Source of the DNA: Eudromia elegans
Taxonomy: Eukaryota; Chordata; Aves; Tinamiformes; Tinamidae
Direction of reading: 5' to 3'
DNA length: 64,000 bases
NCBI GenBank assembly: GCA_003342815.1
Contig: PTEX01000024.1
Location: forward strand, 3,919,517 to 3,983,516
The notes under the pieces were generated by a model. That model did not search any database and was not told the DNA's origin. It was given only the letters and a program-made list of their open reading frames with translations. A program made the translations under genes and the position numbers. Positions 1 to 12,774 of this stretch are shown here, piece after piece; positions within the stretch are counted from its first letter, which is position 1; every line of letters begins with the position of its first letter.

Positions 1-2378
1 AGCAGCAAAAAATCAACTACAGGATAAAGTGAAGACTCCTCAATACTCCCTTTTTAACATGTCATAAAGCACTTTAATATGCTCAGTCCACTCTATCATT
101 TATTTTAATATAATATCTTCAGTATTACATATTAGAATACTGCAATAACCTTTGCCTATGCAGATTTAAAAAAACCTCATTGCTGGAGCAATGGTTAATT
201 GAGCATAAAGCCTGCAACTTTGTATTTATTTTCATTACTTTTAGAGTGACAACCACCAGTATGACTCCAGTGTAGTTGAAAAGTAGAGACCTGGTTTGGA
301 ATTCTCTTTCTAAAATATCAAATAACAAATGTATGTATATAATAAATATAAGAAATATAGGCAAACAGAAAAGTCTCCAGTGTGGTTCAAGACAATCAAT
401 ATAGAATAGTCATCATTAATTAAGAATAATCTCTAATTACCATTGCATATTTCTAATACATGCTTTACTTCAAAATATTCCAAACAACTTTATTTGCATC
501 AATCAGTATTGCTTCAGGAACTGAAATGGAAATTATCCCTAGAATTGTATAAATCAGGAAGTATATTTAGTTGAACATCAAGTTGTGACAAAATGATGCA
601 ATTGGACCTCTGCTTGCATATACTTCTGCTCTGTTCTCTGTAAGATAGTATACGTAACCTTGACTCCATGTCAGGCAATATGTAAGATACAATAATCAGC
701 ACATATACATATGTTATTAGTTTCTCTCGTGTATAAATTGGGCACATCAACCAGATAATACAGATGAAAACTACTTCAAAATGTTTTACTTTAAAAAAAG
801 TATGAATACTAAAGCACTTTTAATTTTCATTGCAAGTTTGGGGTTAAATTCTAAGGTTAAATCCTATTATTCCTACGCAACTAGACATAGTAGTAATTGC
901 CTTGAAGCAAACCCCTATGCTAAACTTGTGATTATATTATCTTTACTGCATTCCCCTGCAATAGACTTGCTCTGCTTAGCCCTGTCACTTTTGATACAGA
1001 TTATTTTTCCTCTTAATTTCCCCGTGTTAGACTACACTGTTGCATCTATGCACCTGTCTTTCTTAAAAGCTCTTCAAGGCAAAGCTTCTCAATCTATTAG
1101 CAGCCATAATGAATTTTTGCAAGGCAATCCCAAGCAATAAGCTTGTTCCTGTGCGTCACTGTTCTACTGTCCAGATATTTACTTCCCTGCTTGAACAATA
1201 TAAAGATGTCGTTTTCACTCTTTCCTTGCTCTCTATGCACATTACTGGCACAGCATCACAACCTACACACAACTTCTCTTTTATAACGTTATGATGTGAC
1301 AGACAATAAACGGCATCAGTGTTCACCACAATATTTACCATTACTTTACACATATTGTCCACACATAGACAGTCTAATCTCTCTACCCACACATCCCATG
1401 AACCGAAGGTCTATACTCTGACCAGAGTGTAGATATTGAAAATATCTTATAAATTTTCTCCTGCGCACAGAAGTTTACTGCTGTGTTATCATTTGCTCTG
1501 CCTTTTATCCAAGAGCACATGAAGTATATGAATGCCTTCTTGCTTTAGTGTTATAACATTATTGTGTCTTCTGGATGTTTTGATTCTTTATCAGGTTTCT
1601 GCTTTTTTATTTATTTTGGTTTTGTTTTTTTCCAACACTAAACCCATGTTCTTAGCAGGAGTCACGAATTGCTATCTGAAATGAGAAACTCTATATTCTG
1701 TAACACAGGTATAGGGATTCACTTTCAACAGCAACCCATTGTGAGGCCTCTCCTCCCAGGCTGGGACTATTGTACATTTTGCTCAGTACATGCTGCAGTA
1801 TGTTGCTTTTTGCTCCTTATTTCAGCAGACGGGGAACAAAGTGAAGTGTTTCATTACTTTCCAGCAGACTGTTTTCTATCTCTGCTTCCTAATCACACAA
1901 TATCCTGTGGATCTGGGTTCAACTGAAATAAGGCGGCAAGAAACCTATAAATACTCATCAAAATTTTGCAATATAGGTAGAAACACATTCTAAATAGCAT
2001 CTGATTTCTAGGAAAGAAACTGGGAGAGGGTGAAAGGAACAGGAGGAGAGCCATAGAAATGGTCCAGAAATAGTACACAACCAATGTACCATGCATGAAA
2101 GGAAGCTGGAAGGTTGTTTAAAGAATGGAGAAACCCACGTAAGGGAACGTCTGAGCAGTTCAGGAGAAGAGGAGCACCAGGCTGCCCGGGTTAGATGGTG
2201 GAGAAAAGGTGCAGGCGATGCTGACTTCAAAGATCACAGCATGAAACTCTACCGCCTTACAACCCAGCCTTACAAGTTGGCAGATAAGTGAGCTTTAGAC
2301 TTAAAATGAGCATATGTATATTGTTAATTTAATCATGAAAAAGTTCATTTGCAGTTTTGCTGTAGGGTTGGGAAGGTT

Positions 2379-2411
2379 TATATATATATGTATGCGTATG
2401 TATGTATATAT
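2379..2411. repeat. Imperfect TA/TATG microsatellite
   Basis: Alternating TA dinucleotides run into TATG/TATGCG units. Seen directly; no function inferred. Confidence 0.8.
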
Positions 2412-2617
2412 TTAACTACTATCAAACATAGAAAAGAACGGCTTCCTCAGAACCGAATATTGTGTTACAATTAATAATTAACTCTGAATGTTGAAAGATA
2501 TTAATTACAAAAAAGAGCCACTCGACAAAGAAAACATCAAGGGGATAAGTGCTGGCATATATTACTCAGTATTTTCTTCATATGAAAACTGTCATGCTAA
2601 TAAAATCTAGTGTTTAA

Positions 2618-2659
2618 TGTGTGTATGTGTGTGTGTACATATTTATACATATATATAAA
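2618..2659. repeat. GT/TA microsatellite
   Basis: A GTGTATGTGTGTGTGT tract passes into TACATA and ATATATA units. It is an imperfect simple repeat, seen directly. Confidence 0.8.
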
Positions 2660-3655
2660 TTTTTAAGTGTGGCTTTTCCATTCTTTTTAGTTAAAAAGAT
2701 GTCATAGAGGGATATGAAGTACATTAAGGATATATTCTGTAAATTCTTTAACATTTTTATGCCTCTTAGAGGTTCATCTCTCCTTAATTTAGATTAATAA
2801 GGATACCAATTTAGTACTGTTAAGCTTTTCATAGAAGACCACAGAATCTTTTCTGCCTCCTTTCTATGGAATTTACTTTAAATGCAAAAAAACACAGGGA
2901 GCGTTCAAGTTGGTCTGTCAGATCAACAGCAGGAGACCAATATTATGATGGAAACATTTTAAAAATGATAAATACCTCCAGCCACTACAAGACGGAAAAT
3001 AAATAGTCACCCCCAGTGAACAAAACTATTTGAAGTGTGGTCCTCTGTGATTAGCAGAGATCATCTCCCATCGCGCTGTGAATCTTCCCTTGTGGATTGC
3101 CACCACTTATTCCTGTTCAGAACCTACTATCACTGTCACATTCTATGATACCTAAGAAGGGTATATACGATAAAGAATATCAAACAGCAACCTGCAAATA
3201 CTGATGGAATGGCAGACAATAGGAATGACTAATTATTATGCAATAGTAATATGGTGACTTTGAAAATGAGCCAAGAAGGATAATCTTGTAATTTCTGAAA
3301 AGCAAAGGAAACATTAAAAAGGAAACCAAATGAGAAGTATTCTTTGACACTAAAACACGATCATTAGTCAGTGTACTTAGCTATAATGTTGGTAAAAGGA
3401 GAAATAAAAAAGCCTTCAGCTTCCCTGAAGAAGCCCCACAGAAGAACACTTGAGCAGTTCCCACAAAGTATGAGCACATTAATGCTATTCCAGGCCAGGT
3501 CCACATTGGAAACACATAACCCTGAACAAGAGCTCAAGAGAGAGAAATTATTCTTTTCGGTTCCAAGCCAGGAAGGACTTCCTGGAGCTTCACGTGAGCC
3601 TTGGCCTCTGCAGAATACCTATCTGAAAGTCTTAAGGTATTTGTTATTTTCTAAT

Positions 3656-3674
3656 CAATCCTCCTCCTCCTCCT
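3656..3674 (+). repeat. Short (TCC)n tract
   Basis: About five CTC/TCC units occur in a row. They code a serine run in the surrounding open frame, but that frame is probably not a gene. Confidence 0.6.
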
Positions 3675-3756
3675 GCTCAAATAGCATGAAAACTGAACTG
3701 TTAACACATGTAAAGTCAATGTCCTGTTTCATTTTTAACTTTAATTTACTTGATGT

Positions 3757-3772
3757 AAAAAAAAAAAAAAAA
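3757..3772 (+). repeat. A16 homopolymer
   Basis: Sixteen consecutive A follow TGATGT. No upstream AATAAA signal or recognisable element body was found, so it may be a slippage tract rather than a retroposon tail. Confidence 0.7.
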
Positions 3773-5344
3773 GGACAAAATTATTTACTAGAGTAAACCA
3801 CACTTCTAAAGAGAAACTGATGTTCATAACTAGTTAAATCACATTCAACCCAAATAAGGATTTGTTTTTAAAAACAGTACCTAGCTACACTGCAGGGAAT
3901 AATAATACATTTTCCTTCTTTGTCCTATCACCTCTAACATGTTGTATATGATCAGTTTCCTCTCTTTTGGGTCATTCACACAGCACAATTTGCTTACAAA
4001 TTCTGCAATATAAATAAGGGTCACAGCAGAAGCCAATACTGAACATGAAAGATAGCACAGAAGAAATGTAGTGCTGAGAGAGAGAAGATTCTTCAGTGAC
4101 CAGGTCTAGAACTGAACTTGAATTTTCATGAGGTTACAGTTAAACTCTATGTCATCAGCAGCCCCATAAACTCCTTTTATTGTTTTAAAGTATTGTTTTT
4201 TCACTTGCTTATACATATATATGCACTCTAGATTACACAGCAAAGATGACTCATTTGTCTTGAATTGTAAAATGCATTTGTTTTGCAGCTGTTTTATAGT
4301 CCGCCACTAACAATTATTTCTGCAAGAGAACTGAGAAAAGGAAAGGTGACGTCCCTCAAGTTGACAGCCCAACTTTTCTAATATTAAAGCATTTCATAGC
4401 TGGCTTTTTAGATTAGAATATGTTGAAAAGACAAAATTCTTTATTAATTCTCTATTGCAGATGGCTCATTTATAACTACTTGCATTATAGGAGAAGCAGT
4501 TTGCAGCTGTCTTGAACAGACTTGTAAGTATATTTTGTTAAGAAAACTGTAGCATTAAATGTAATCATCTTGGTGTACAAATATTTACAAAAATAAAGAT
4601 AAATTCTCCTTCATACCCCACTGCTTGCCACCAATGTATTGGGTTTGCACTTGAGAAAGCTGCTGAAAGACAAATCAGACACCCTCGAGACAGGGTGATG
4701 GTTCTGTCTAGGGCACCAGCGAGTGGAGGGCCGATCCTGCCTGCCATGGGCATAATGAGACACTCACAAAGACTAAGCCTTGAGCTGCTGCCGTCTTGGC
4801 CAGACGATTCAGACCAAGACAGTCTGTATCACTGCCTCCTCTCCCCCTGCACACTCGAATCTTCATTCACAAGAACAGGAGATGGAGTTAGGACACAGGA
4901 AGAACACAAAGCACTTCCAGAAACTCGCCATTTAGATGCAGCTGAAAGGTAGATCCAAAATGGACTCTAAGGTATAATAAGCCCCCATTACTCTTACCTT
5001 GTCAAAACAATAATAATTTACATTACCTGTTTTACCAGTGTATTTGTAAAATATAGAATGATTGTCTATTTAAATTCCTGGAATGAAGCCAAGACATACA
5101 TAGAGTCTCTTTAACCAAACTCAATTAAATTTACAGTACAGATGGTACTGAAAAACATAGTTCAGAAAACAAAAAAAGTACTTAAATTTAATACTATTTT
5201 AATAACCTTTCACCATTTCTTTTATGTTGAAACAAGAGCCATCAAATAGATGTAGGTCACTTCAAATAAAGTACATGGTCAAAAACACCATCACCAACCG
5301 GACTTACTACTGGACTTTTTGTAGTGTTGCTAGTTTGAGTTACA

Positions 5345-5404
5345 TACATATATATATGTGTGTGTGTGTGTGTGTATATGCACCCGTACATGCACATATA
5401 CACA
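5345..5404. repeat. (AT)n(GT)n microsatellite
   Basis: An AT tract is followed by about nine TG units (5357-5375) and then a degenerate ATGCAC/ATACAC tail. It is the longest clean GT repeat in the window and would be a likely length polymorphism. Confidence 0.9.
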
Positions 5405-8400
5405 GATATAGTTCTACCAGTAGAGTATATCAGTCACTAACTATCATTGCCTTACCTTGGCGTAATCAAGACTCAGCACTTTAAAACTAAATGCGTTCCA
5501 CTAAGTCAGAAAACTACAAGAACTATCTCTGAATTAAGGTCTACAAGTCAAAATATTTTGTGCTGTTTCCTGAAATAACACCTATGACCAGCTATTTTAC
5601 TCATACACACACAAATACCTCAAGTCAATATTGATTTAAAAACCCTGCTCTATTTTCAGTTAGTGTCTATGCTTAGAATTACAGTATCATTTCTGGAAGC
5701 TACGTTCACTAAAACTAGCAGATGCTTCGTGGAAAATTGCCATTACTGATTAAAACATAATGAAGAATCAACCTGCTGGGGCACCTGGGATAAATTTAGT
5801 TTTTCAATGCATTATTATTCCACTTGAGTGAGATAATAGATTATAATTTTAGAGAAAGTGGCATATGGAACATCCACAAGACTTTACAATAATCATTTAA
5901 AGCCTTTATTGCACACCCTTGGAAGGGAGAGAGGAAGTATGTGACCTCATGTTTTTGGTAGACCAAGCCTTTTAAATAGGAGATTTAAAAGACTTATCTC
6001 ACAGTAACTTTAGCCATAAAAATCAGAATTCACTTGCACACATCAGACAAAACTATTAGACTTGAGTAACTACTCCAGTTCCTCAGTTTCAGTCCATTTT
6101 CATATTGTCAGTTTAATCATTGATTGCAGAACCCATACCCAGCTCTCTTTCCCAATCTTGCACTGCTAACGAGAGTATAAAGGCGGTTCTTGGGAATCCT
6201 CAAACCAAGGCAGGTACCAACTGCAGTCACACAACTGAAAATAAAATGGGATGGATGGCAAAAGGGAACCATGATCCTCTGCCTTGGAGATATCTATTTC
6301 ATGAAGAATCAGCATTTGACTCGTTGATAATTTGTGAGGACTGTTTACTGTTGGATACAAAGTCTTCATGCATGCATATATATCCTGATGCAATGAGAAC
6401 CATATATTCAACAATATAAAACAAACACAAAAACTTGCCCCAGGTGCTCAGATAAGCCAAAGGGAGAAGCTGAAATGCAAGAATTAATGACAACGTTCTC
6501 CACCTCCAGCAGAGGCAAAAGGCAATGCTGCTTAGGGACAAGGCGCAAGCCGGGACAACTGATGCAGTCTCTGATGGTCTCCTGGCACCCACACTTCACT
6601 GGGGAGATTAAAGGTTACGCTCCCTGCACCCTTCATGCCAGGGGATGGAGTGACAGCAGCTGGAAGGTGGGACCAGACTCCTCCTTTCCCTGCCTATCCC
6701 CTATAGGGCTTCCCACCATCTTGCTCTGCAAGATCCCCATAAAGAAGTTCTCACTGGGCAGATGCTCCAGCTAGGCTGCCCTCATCTCCAGAGATCTGTG
6801 TTCTCGCCCATTCCCACTCCTGCCACAAACACCTGCCATTGGTCTCTCTGCTGTTCTTTGGTCACTGCCTGCTGCTGACATGGACAAGAGTCACACAACC
6901 TTCAAGACGAATGGCAAGGCAATGCTGCTACACTGCTGCTATCATCCTACTTTAGAAGCTTACACAATTGCTTAAGCATTTACTTTTTAAACAAGGCTTC
7001 TCTTTCCAGTGCAAGGACTTCTTTTTGTTTTAATCACATATTACCTTATTACTGACAGGCCACTTATGTCACTGCCTTGAACAACGTGCAGTGAGCAGCA
7101 CCTAATTCTGTTCCGAGAGCGAGGCGGGGAGGTCCTACGGGGAAGTCTCACCATGTGCAAGGCCAAACAATCAGAATCTCGTGCAACAGCTTCTCCTTTA
7201 GCTCCAGACTGAACCACTGCCCCATCCATTTCTGTTTCCACCAAGGATGACTCCTCCTGCCTTGCCTGCCTGATCAGTTCTGCATTACAGGCCTTGCTCC
7301 TGCCTCCAGGGAGGGCAGCCCAAGTGCTTCCCCCAGCTATCCTGAAATTAACAGCTAAATCAGCTCAGTAAATGTATGGAGGGAAAGAAAAAAATATTTA
7401 CAACAACCTGCTTGATTGTTCTCACTTACCATGTGTTACTTGAGGTTGGAGAGTGGTTTTGTCGTATGATGTGGCATCCACAGGAAACTACAGTCCAGAT
7501 CCCTGTAGAATGTGCTCCATACCCTATTGGGAGCAAAAGGATCCAGATCAGAGACAGATTGGTCACATCTTTGAACCACAAACATGATGGGGTTGTTTAG
7601 CCAAGGAAACAAAGTGACACCCCGAGTATTCTGTGCTGCAGCACCAACTGCTTCTATCTCATGATCCTGGTCAACAGAACAGTTAGCAAGTCATGGGCAG
7701 TTCATGGACAGGCTCACTTATTGTACGGAGAAATATTCCAAATAACAATGACAAAAACTTAAAAGTGAAAATGCTGGAAATGCATTTGATTTCTATTGAT
7801 TTCTAAAGGCACAGGCTTTACACCCCATCTGATGTAAATCTGCTCCTCATGTCTCCTGCTTCAGAACAAAGTTCAAAAAACATCCTTCTGTTTCTTCTCG
7901 TCCTTATATTAGGAAGTTGTGGCCATGCAATTATCTGTATAATGATTCTAGGTCAAACTAGTGTGATCTACTGCAATCAATTTGGAGTTTATCTCTTTTC
8001 AATTTTTTTTAACTTGTTTCTTTGAGTGTGCAACCGAGCTCTTCCACGTTTGGCTGCAGTACAAAAAAGCTTTCAGACATACCAGGATAAAGACTTAAAA
8101 GGAAACTGCAAACCACACCTTTAATTCTTTAATTGCTAACCAATACTTTTAGACCTCAGTGTTAATTTGCAAGAGGGACAGCAGTATATACAATCAAATG
8201 TAAAGAATAAACAGGTAGGCTGTAAAGTTTTGAAGAAAAAAACAAAACTTTACAAAACAAAAAACAAGACAAAGTGTGAGCAGGTGATAAAAATGACATG
8301 AATACATGAGCAAGTGAGCATGCATGAGCAAGCGGAAACGGAACAGAGAGGGTTGTGTTCCTGGCTCTGTATCTATAATGTGCTCACATTAAGGTGCAAT

Positions 8401-8920
8401 TTCACATCTGGGGAAGGCCGTATTTAGTTATGTTAGTTGAAAACTAGAAGACACAAAACAAAACCAAAAAAAAAGTGTTTTAAAAACCTAATGGACTTAC
8501 AGCTTTAAAGTGGCAGACGGAACAACTTTCCATATCAAAGAAAAGAGATGAAACCCCAGTCTTATCAGCCACAAATTTCCACATCAACAAACCTCAGCAA
8601 ACTCAAACTCAACACATAATGGGCTCAACAACCTAGCACATAATTCAGCAGGGAGGACACACTCCTCCCTCAAGACAGGAAAAGACCTGCCTTGAGCACA
8701 GGTTCTTCTTCTTGAAACTCAGCAACTAGGACAAGATAAATGAAGCCTTCCAGTCTCCTACACTACCATACCTTTTAAAATGGAATATATACTGAATATT
8801 AAGCAAATGCCTTTTAACATAGGATCAAAAGTTCACCAGATACTGGATGCTTGAAAATGATAATGAATTTAGACATTTTTTCCATGCAAATATCTTTTAT
8901 ATTTAAGATGGATGCTTGAG
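5405..8920. other. No recognisable gene; GC-richer patch at 6.43-7.34 kb
   Basis: From about 6,430 to 7,340 the composition is clearly GC-richer than the flanks, with overlapping open frames on both strands (for example 6475-6771 plus and 7044-7244 minus). None resembles a known protein. The minus frame near 7,150 has a donor-like ATG|GTGAGAC but lacks a convincing acceptor upstream. The patch could be a decayed transposon, a non-coding exon or simply a local composition shift. The rest is ordinary AT-rich sequence. Confidence 0.6.
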
Positions 8921-8927
8921 AGTTGAT

Positions 8928-9380
8928 TTATCTTTTGTTATGTCCTATAGTAGCAAAATTCAATAAAGTAACAATCCAGGCATATTTTTCATTCCAGGAA
9001 ATCTCTTCTGCGGATGCTCTTTCTTTCCTTTCCTGCCTAGTTCGATTGATTGCCCCTTCCACTGCACCTGGAAGCCACATATCTCTTGGTATGATGCTGA
9101 AGCTTTGTTTCTGTATTTTGTTAATAGGCTCAACGTCCTTTCCCAGAATGATTTTGCAAATTCCACAACTGTACGGATTAGACATTTTGTAGGTTTTCTG
9201 TTTGCTTATTAGGCACAAGAAGTCTGATCTAAATGAGTTCTGCATTCTCTCTTTATTTTCCTCCCTATAATCTTTCTTGCTCGGAAGTAATTCACATATG
9301 AAAAGAAAAAAGCTGAACAAAAGAAGAAATGTTAAATCATTGTTCTGCTTTAGTTTCTCAGTCCCTTGAGTGGTTCCCAA
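8928..9380 (-). other. 150-codon open frame, probably not a gene
   Basis: This is the longest minus-strand open frame in the first 30 kb. It has a hydrophobic stretch near residues 18-30 (LTFLLLFSFFLFICELL), then a lysine/arginine-rich part with a lone CGIC pair. No domain, CxxC pattern or family resemblance can be made out. Opposite-strand and out-of-frame ORFs overlap it, and there are no flanking splice sites in phase. In sequence of this length and composition an open frame this size is expected by chance. Alternatives are a lineage-specific single-exon gene or a decayed retrocopy; I favour chance. Confidence 0.2.
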
Positions 9381-9414
9381 CCCAGAAGCACTTCTTTATT
9401 CCTTTCATTCCAAT

Positions 9415-9700
9415 TACCGTTTAACCATCAAATGAAATAACTAGCAAAGGAAATAAGTTATGCAATATATAACATTCCACTGGAAATATTAAGTAGCTTT
9501 GACAATAGGATATTTGACAATGCCGAGAAAGAGATAGAAGCAATTAACATCAAATTGTTACTTTTCTCCAATGGAAAATATTTGTTTAATTCAACCATTC
9601 AAATGAAAAGAGAAATTTAATTACAACAGTGTTTTATAACTGCCTGTCCAGATTAACAAAAAGTGCAGACATTTCTCTCTGGAGTCCTATTCAATACGAA
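9415..9700. other. Possible conserved non-coding element
   Basis: Unique, AT-rich, non-repetitive sequence with several homeodomain-type cores (TTAATTAC, CAATTAAC, TTTAATTCAACC) and no simple-repeat character. That texture is typical of vertebrate conserved non-coding elements, but conservation cannot be judged from one sequence. The call is an inference from composition only. Confidence 0.25.
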
Positions 9701-12480
9701 TGTGAAATGTAGATAAGTTGGTAGAAGAACATAGCATGTGATGATAACCCTTACATTCCTCAAACGTGTAAAGAAACTCATTCCATAAAAACATCACACA
9801 TGGCTATTAAGCTCCATAAATGATGAGCAGTGTTGTTCTTAATTAAACAAAAAACTATCTTCAGGAAATAAATACAATCATTTTTTTCCATCTTTTATAT
9901 TTAGGCTGCAAATTGAGCACAGGCTTGGTCTGCAATTGTTCCTGTCTGGACCCTGCTGCAAACTGTGCACTGCGATTGTGTCAAATGGAGTTTTCAGCAA
10001 GATGAGGAGGGCAAATGCGCTCTATTGCCCCAGTCCTGGGGCAATTTCTTTCTATTGCAAATTGCCCTCCCTGATCACACAGAGGGCATTTCTGTTAGCC
10101 TAACGTAGGACAACACCTGTCACAGTTGGTAAGAATTACAAGCACTATTAACTGGAGCTGTGTTTCTTCACTGCTGAGGTGGCCAGATAACACTCGACAC
10201 TGAATCTCTAAAGCGCTGAGGGGAGTTTTTGGTCTACTGACAATTTTGGTCTTTTGCAATGTCCGGGGTGTTATCATCAGTTCTACTTATAGTCGTATCC
10301 ATTAAATGGCTGTTTGCTGTCATTCCAGACATGATCTTATGCTTAAAGTAAACCACATTTCTGCTTTTTAGGCACAGTGTGACTCAGAGAGACAACTCTG
10401 TAGGGTGGCGTCCTGCCACATGACAGGCAGTGTCACTGACTACGGACACTGATCAGCAGCAAAGGAACCAGAGAATCTTTTAAAACATCGTTTAAAATTA
10501 GAAACACTGACACTAGAGATGTGACAATAATCAGTCCTTCCCACTTCTCATTTTGATTCTACTGTCATTTATTGGTATTTATAGAGAATAGTTTATTAAT
10601 TCACAGTGCATGTTCACTGTAGGGTTTTCTCACAAGCTGAATAGCAACACAGAGATGGGGTGGAAAAACTACAAAGGGAGGAAGTTCAAACATGGTGTTC
10701 TGAGAGAACAAAGAATGAAAGTTGATTTAATTTAAGAAATGAGATTTCTATAGACAATTTGGAATCACTAAATACACAAAGGTCTCTTTCAGTGAGAGTA
10801 TTGGAACATTCATCTCCGGGCTTGATAAAACCAACTTTTACTGCACTTAAAAATTTGATTGAAGCAGGCAGCTTATTGCCATTAAATAATATGATACAGG
10901 GGAAAAAAAAATACACACACAGTTACACATTAAATGAGCTGGTTCAGTTACAACTGCAGCTGCTTCCAGTAAACTCCATCTTTTGAATAATAAAATTATT
11001 GGGCAATTAAAAGCAATTGCCACTTCTGTTTTCCTACTGATAAACATTATAAAAACCCTCAGAACCACTGTTTTTTTCCTGTTTATAGCTGAGCTCATCA
11101 TCATTCAGCAAACTATTCTGCATAGGTCACACTGGATTTGCAATATAAGCTCAAAAACAGAGCTGCACTAGAATCATCTGATTTCTGCTTACTTTTAATG
11201 ATGAAACAATTCATAATACTATAGCATCTTACTATAAATATGCTACCTTATTGAGCAGGTTTGCAAAACAATGCACACTATATACTTTTTTATTACAATC
11301 TATGGCCAAGTTATGGCACCAGTTCCAGGCCATGTTTGAATATGCCTAACCAGGACTCCCTAAGCTGAATGGTATGTTTCCAGGCAAAATGTTTCGCTTC
11401 AAATAAGGTCAGGATTATTTTATAAACTTGAGATCTCACCTCATTTACTTTGCCTGCACATACTGCACTGTGTAGCCTGAAGCCCCATAAACACAGCATT
11501 ACCATTGCTAATAATACGGCATAGGCTTTCTACCTAACGCATATGGTCTCAGAACTGAGGTTTGCCAGGCTTTGTGTGAACTTGGCCAGCCTGGATTTCC
11601 CTTTAGCTTGTACAGCTCTGCAGAAATTTTTCCTAATGAACAGTCAGCCATACGCAGTTCATTCTACTTTTCCTTCTACTTATTAGGCATAATTATATAC
11701 ATATATTTTTTACACAGAGGTATGATATAGTTATTCTGTGCAGAATGAAATATTTTTTCTGCTAGCACAATGCAGTGCAGTGAACAGAGGCACAGCCCAT
11801 CTGAGTAGGGGATGACAGGAGTCACAGGCAGCTGGTCAGTGGTCACAACGTCTAGGGCTTGCCTGAGCGTTCTGTTTTTTTGCTGGGTGTTTGTATGTCT
11901 CTCCACATGTTGGTCAAGTGAGGACAGTAGCATCTAAGGATCAGTTATGAAGCAGACTGAGTGTCTAAGGCCACTTGCTGGTGTGTGCGTGTGTCCCATG
12001 AGGGAGAAGGGTGGCATCAACAGTGTGAGAGTGGTTGCAGGCCTTAGGGGCCTGGATGCAGGTGACTGCACCAAGTCATGCCTAGGTACCAGGGCCCAAA
12101 ACCCAGGCCAGCTCCTGCATAAACTTGGTATGTAATACCAGCTACTGGAACAATCCACATGATACAGATATGTGCACATAACAGGGATATTCCCACTAAC
12201 AGACCTTCATTCTGATCATCCAGAGAGGACAACAGGCTGATGCAGTTGGTCCTGTGCTTATTGGGCATACATGTTCATCGTTGTGACTGGCAGCTGCAGC
12301 TTTTATAGGTCTATCAGATTTGGGAGCCCCTAACAGTATTCAGTAGGTAATTCAGGTTCTTCTTTTTTAATTGCTTAAAAAAAAATGAACGAGCAAACAA
12401 AAAGAACTAAGAAACAGTCAAAAATGCATTCTGCACTTAAGCAAATACATTTCATTGAGAAATTTTGAAGTCCTATCACC
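9701..12480. other. AT-rich stretch with no recognisable gene
   Basis: Only short overlapping open frames (60-85 codons) occur, with no domain or convincing exon boundaries. Sequence near 9,980-10,080 contains two near-copies of a Gln/Ala-type stretch (TCTATTGCCCCAG and TTTCTATTGCAAATTGCCC), but I could not assign it to a repeat family. Confidence 0.65.
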
Positions 12481-12582
12481 GTCTTCTAGCAGTAGTTACT
12501 TGCTGCTACTCTGGTTCAAAATGTTTGCCAAAATGGAAGAGCGCAACCTATCCATAGAGTAGCTAGAAACTTCATGACTTAC

Positions 12583-12693
12583 CCTAATGAGCAAATGCCT
12601 GGTTAGAGTCCCCAGCCCCCTCAGCTCAGGCAGCCGCGGGACGGGTTCCTCAGCCACCGGCTCCACCAGAGCCCACGCGATAGATCTCGTTAC
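12583..12693 (-). CDS. Candidate 111-bp internal exon (37 codons), unknown gene
   Basis: On the minus strand a 3' splice site (TTTTGCCCCACTGCAG) is followed by 111 bases and then an excellent donor, ATTAGG|GTAAGTCATG. The length is exactly 37 codons and phase 0 is open throughout, while the other two frames contain stops. The translation starts VTRSIAWALVEPVAEEP and ends TRHLLIR; no domain or family is recognised. GC content is far above the flanks and several CpGs survive, which is unusual in this AT-rich setting and fits purifying selection or recent origin. Caution: the first bases, GTAACG, could themselves be a donor after CTGCAG, so the boundary may be read the other way. Splice-like pairs also occur by chance in long introns. 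No symbol can be assigned. Confidence 0.35.
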
Positions 12694-12774
12694 CTGCAGT
12701 GGGGCAAAATCAGACATAAAATTAGCCCTACATAGAAACAGAAAATGGAAAAATGCTTCAGTGCATATGACATA

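Larger units (their letters stand above)
1..5340. other. AT-rich stretch with no recognisable gene
   Basis: Open frames here are short and overlapping, and none shows a recognisable domain or a run of good splice sites. The longest (3371-3793, plus, 141 codons) ends in a lysine run because it reads through a 16-base A tract at 3757-3772, which argues against real coding. A donor-like site on the minus strand near 4996-5003 is preceded by stop codons in all useful frames. Otherwise I see only simple repeats. Confidence 0.7.

Noticed and set aside
507..524. Sequence resembling mature miR-217 (TTCAGGAACTGA core)
   Set aside because: Only part of the mature sequence matches, the seed differs, and there is no complementary arm nearby to form a hairpin.
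3371..3796. 141-codon plus-strand frame as a gene
   Set aside because: It ends in a lysine run created by an A16 tract, has no domain and no splice or promoter context.
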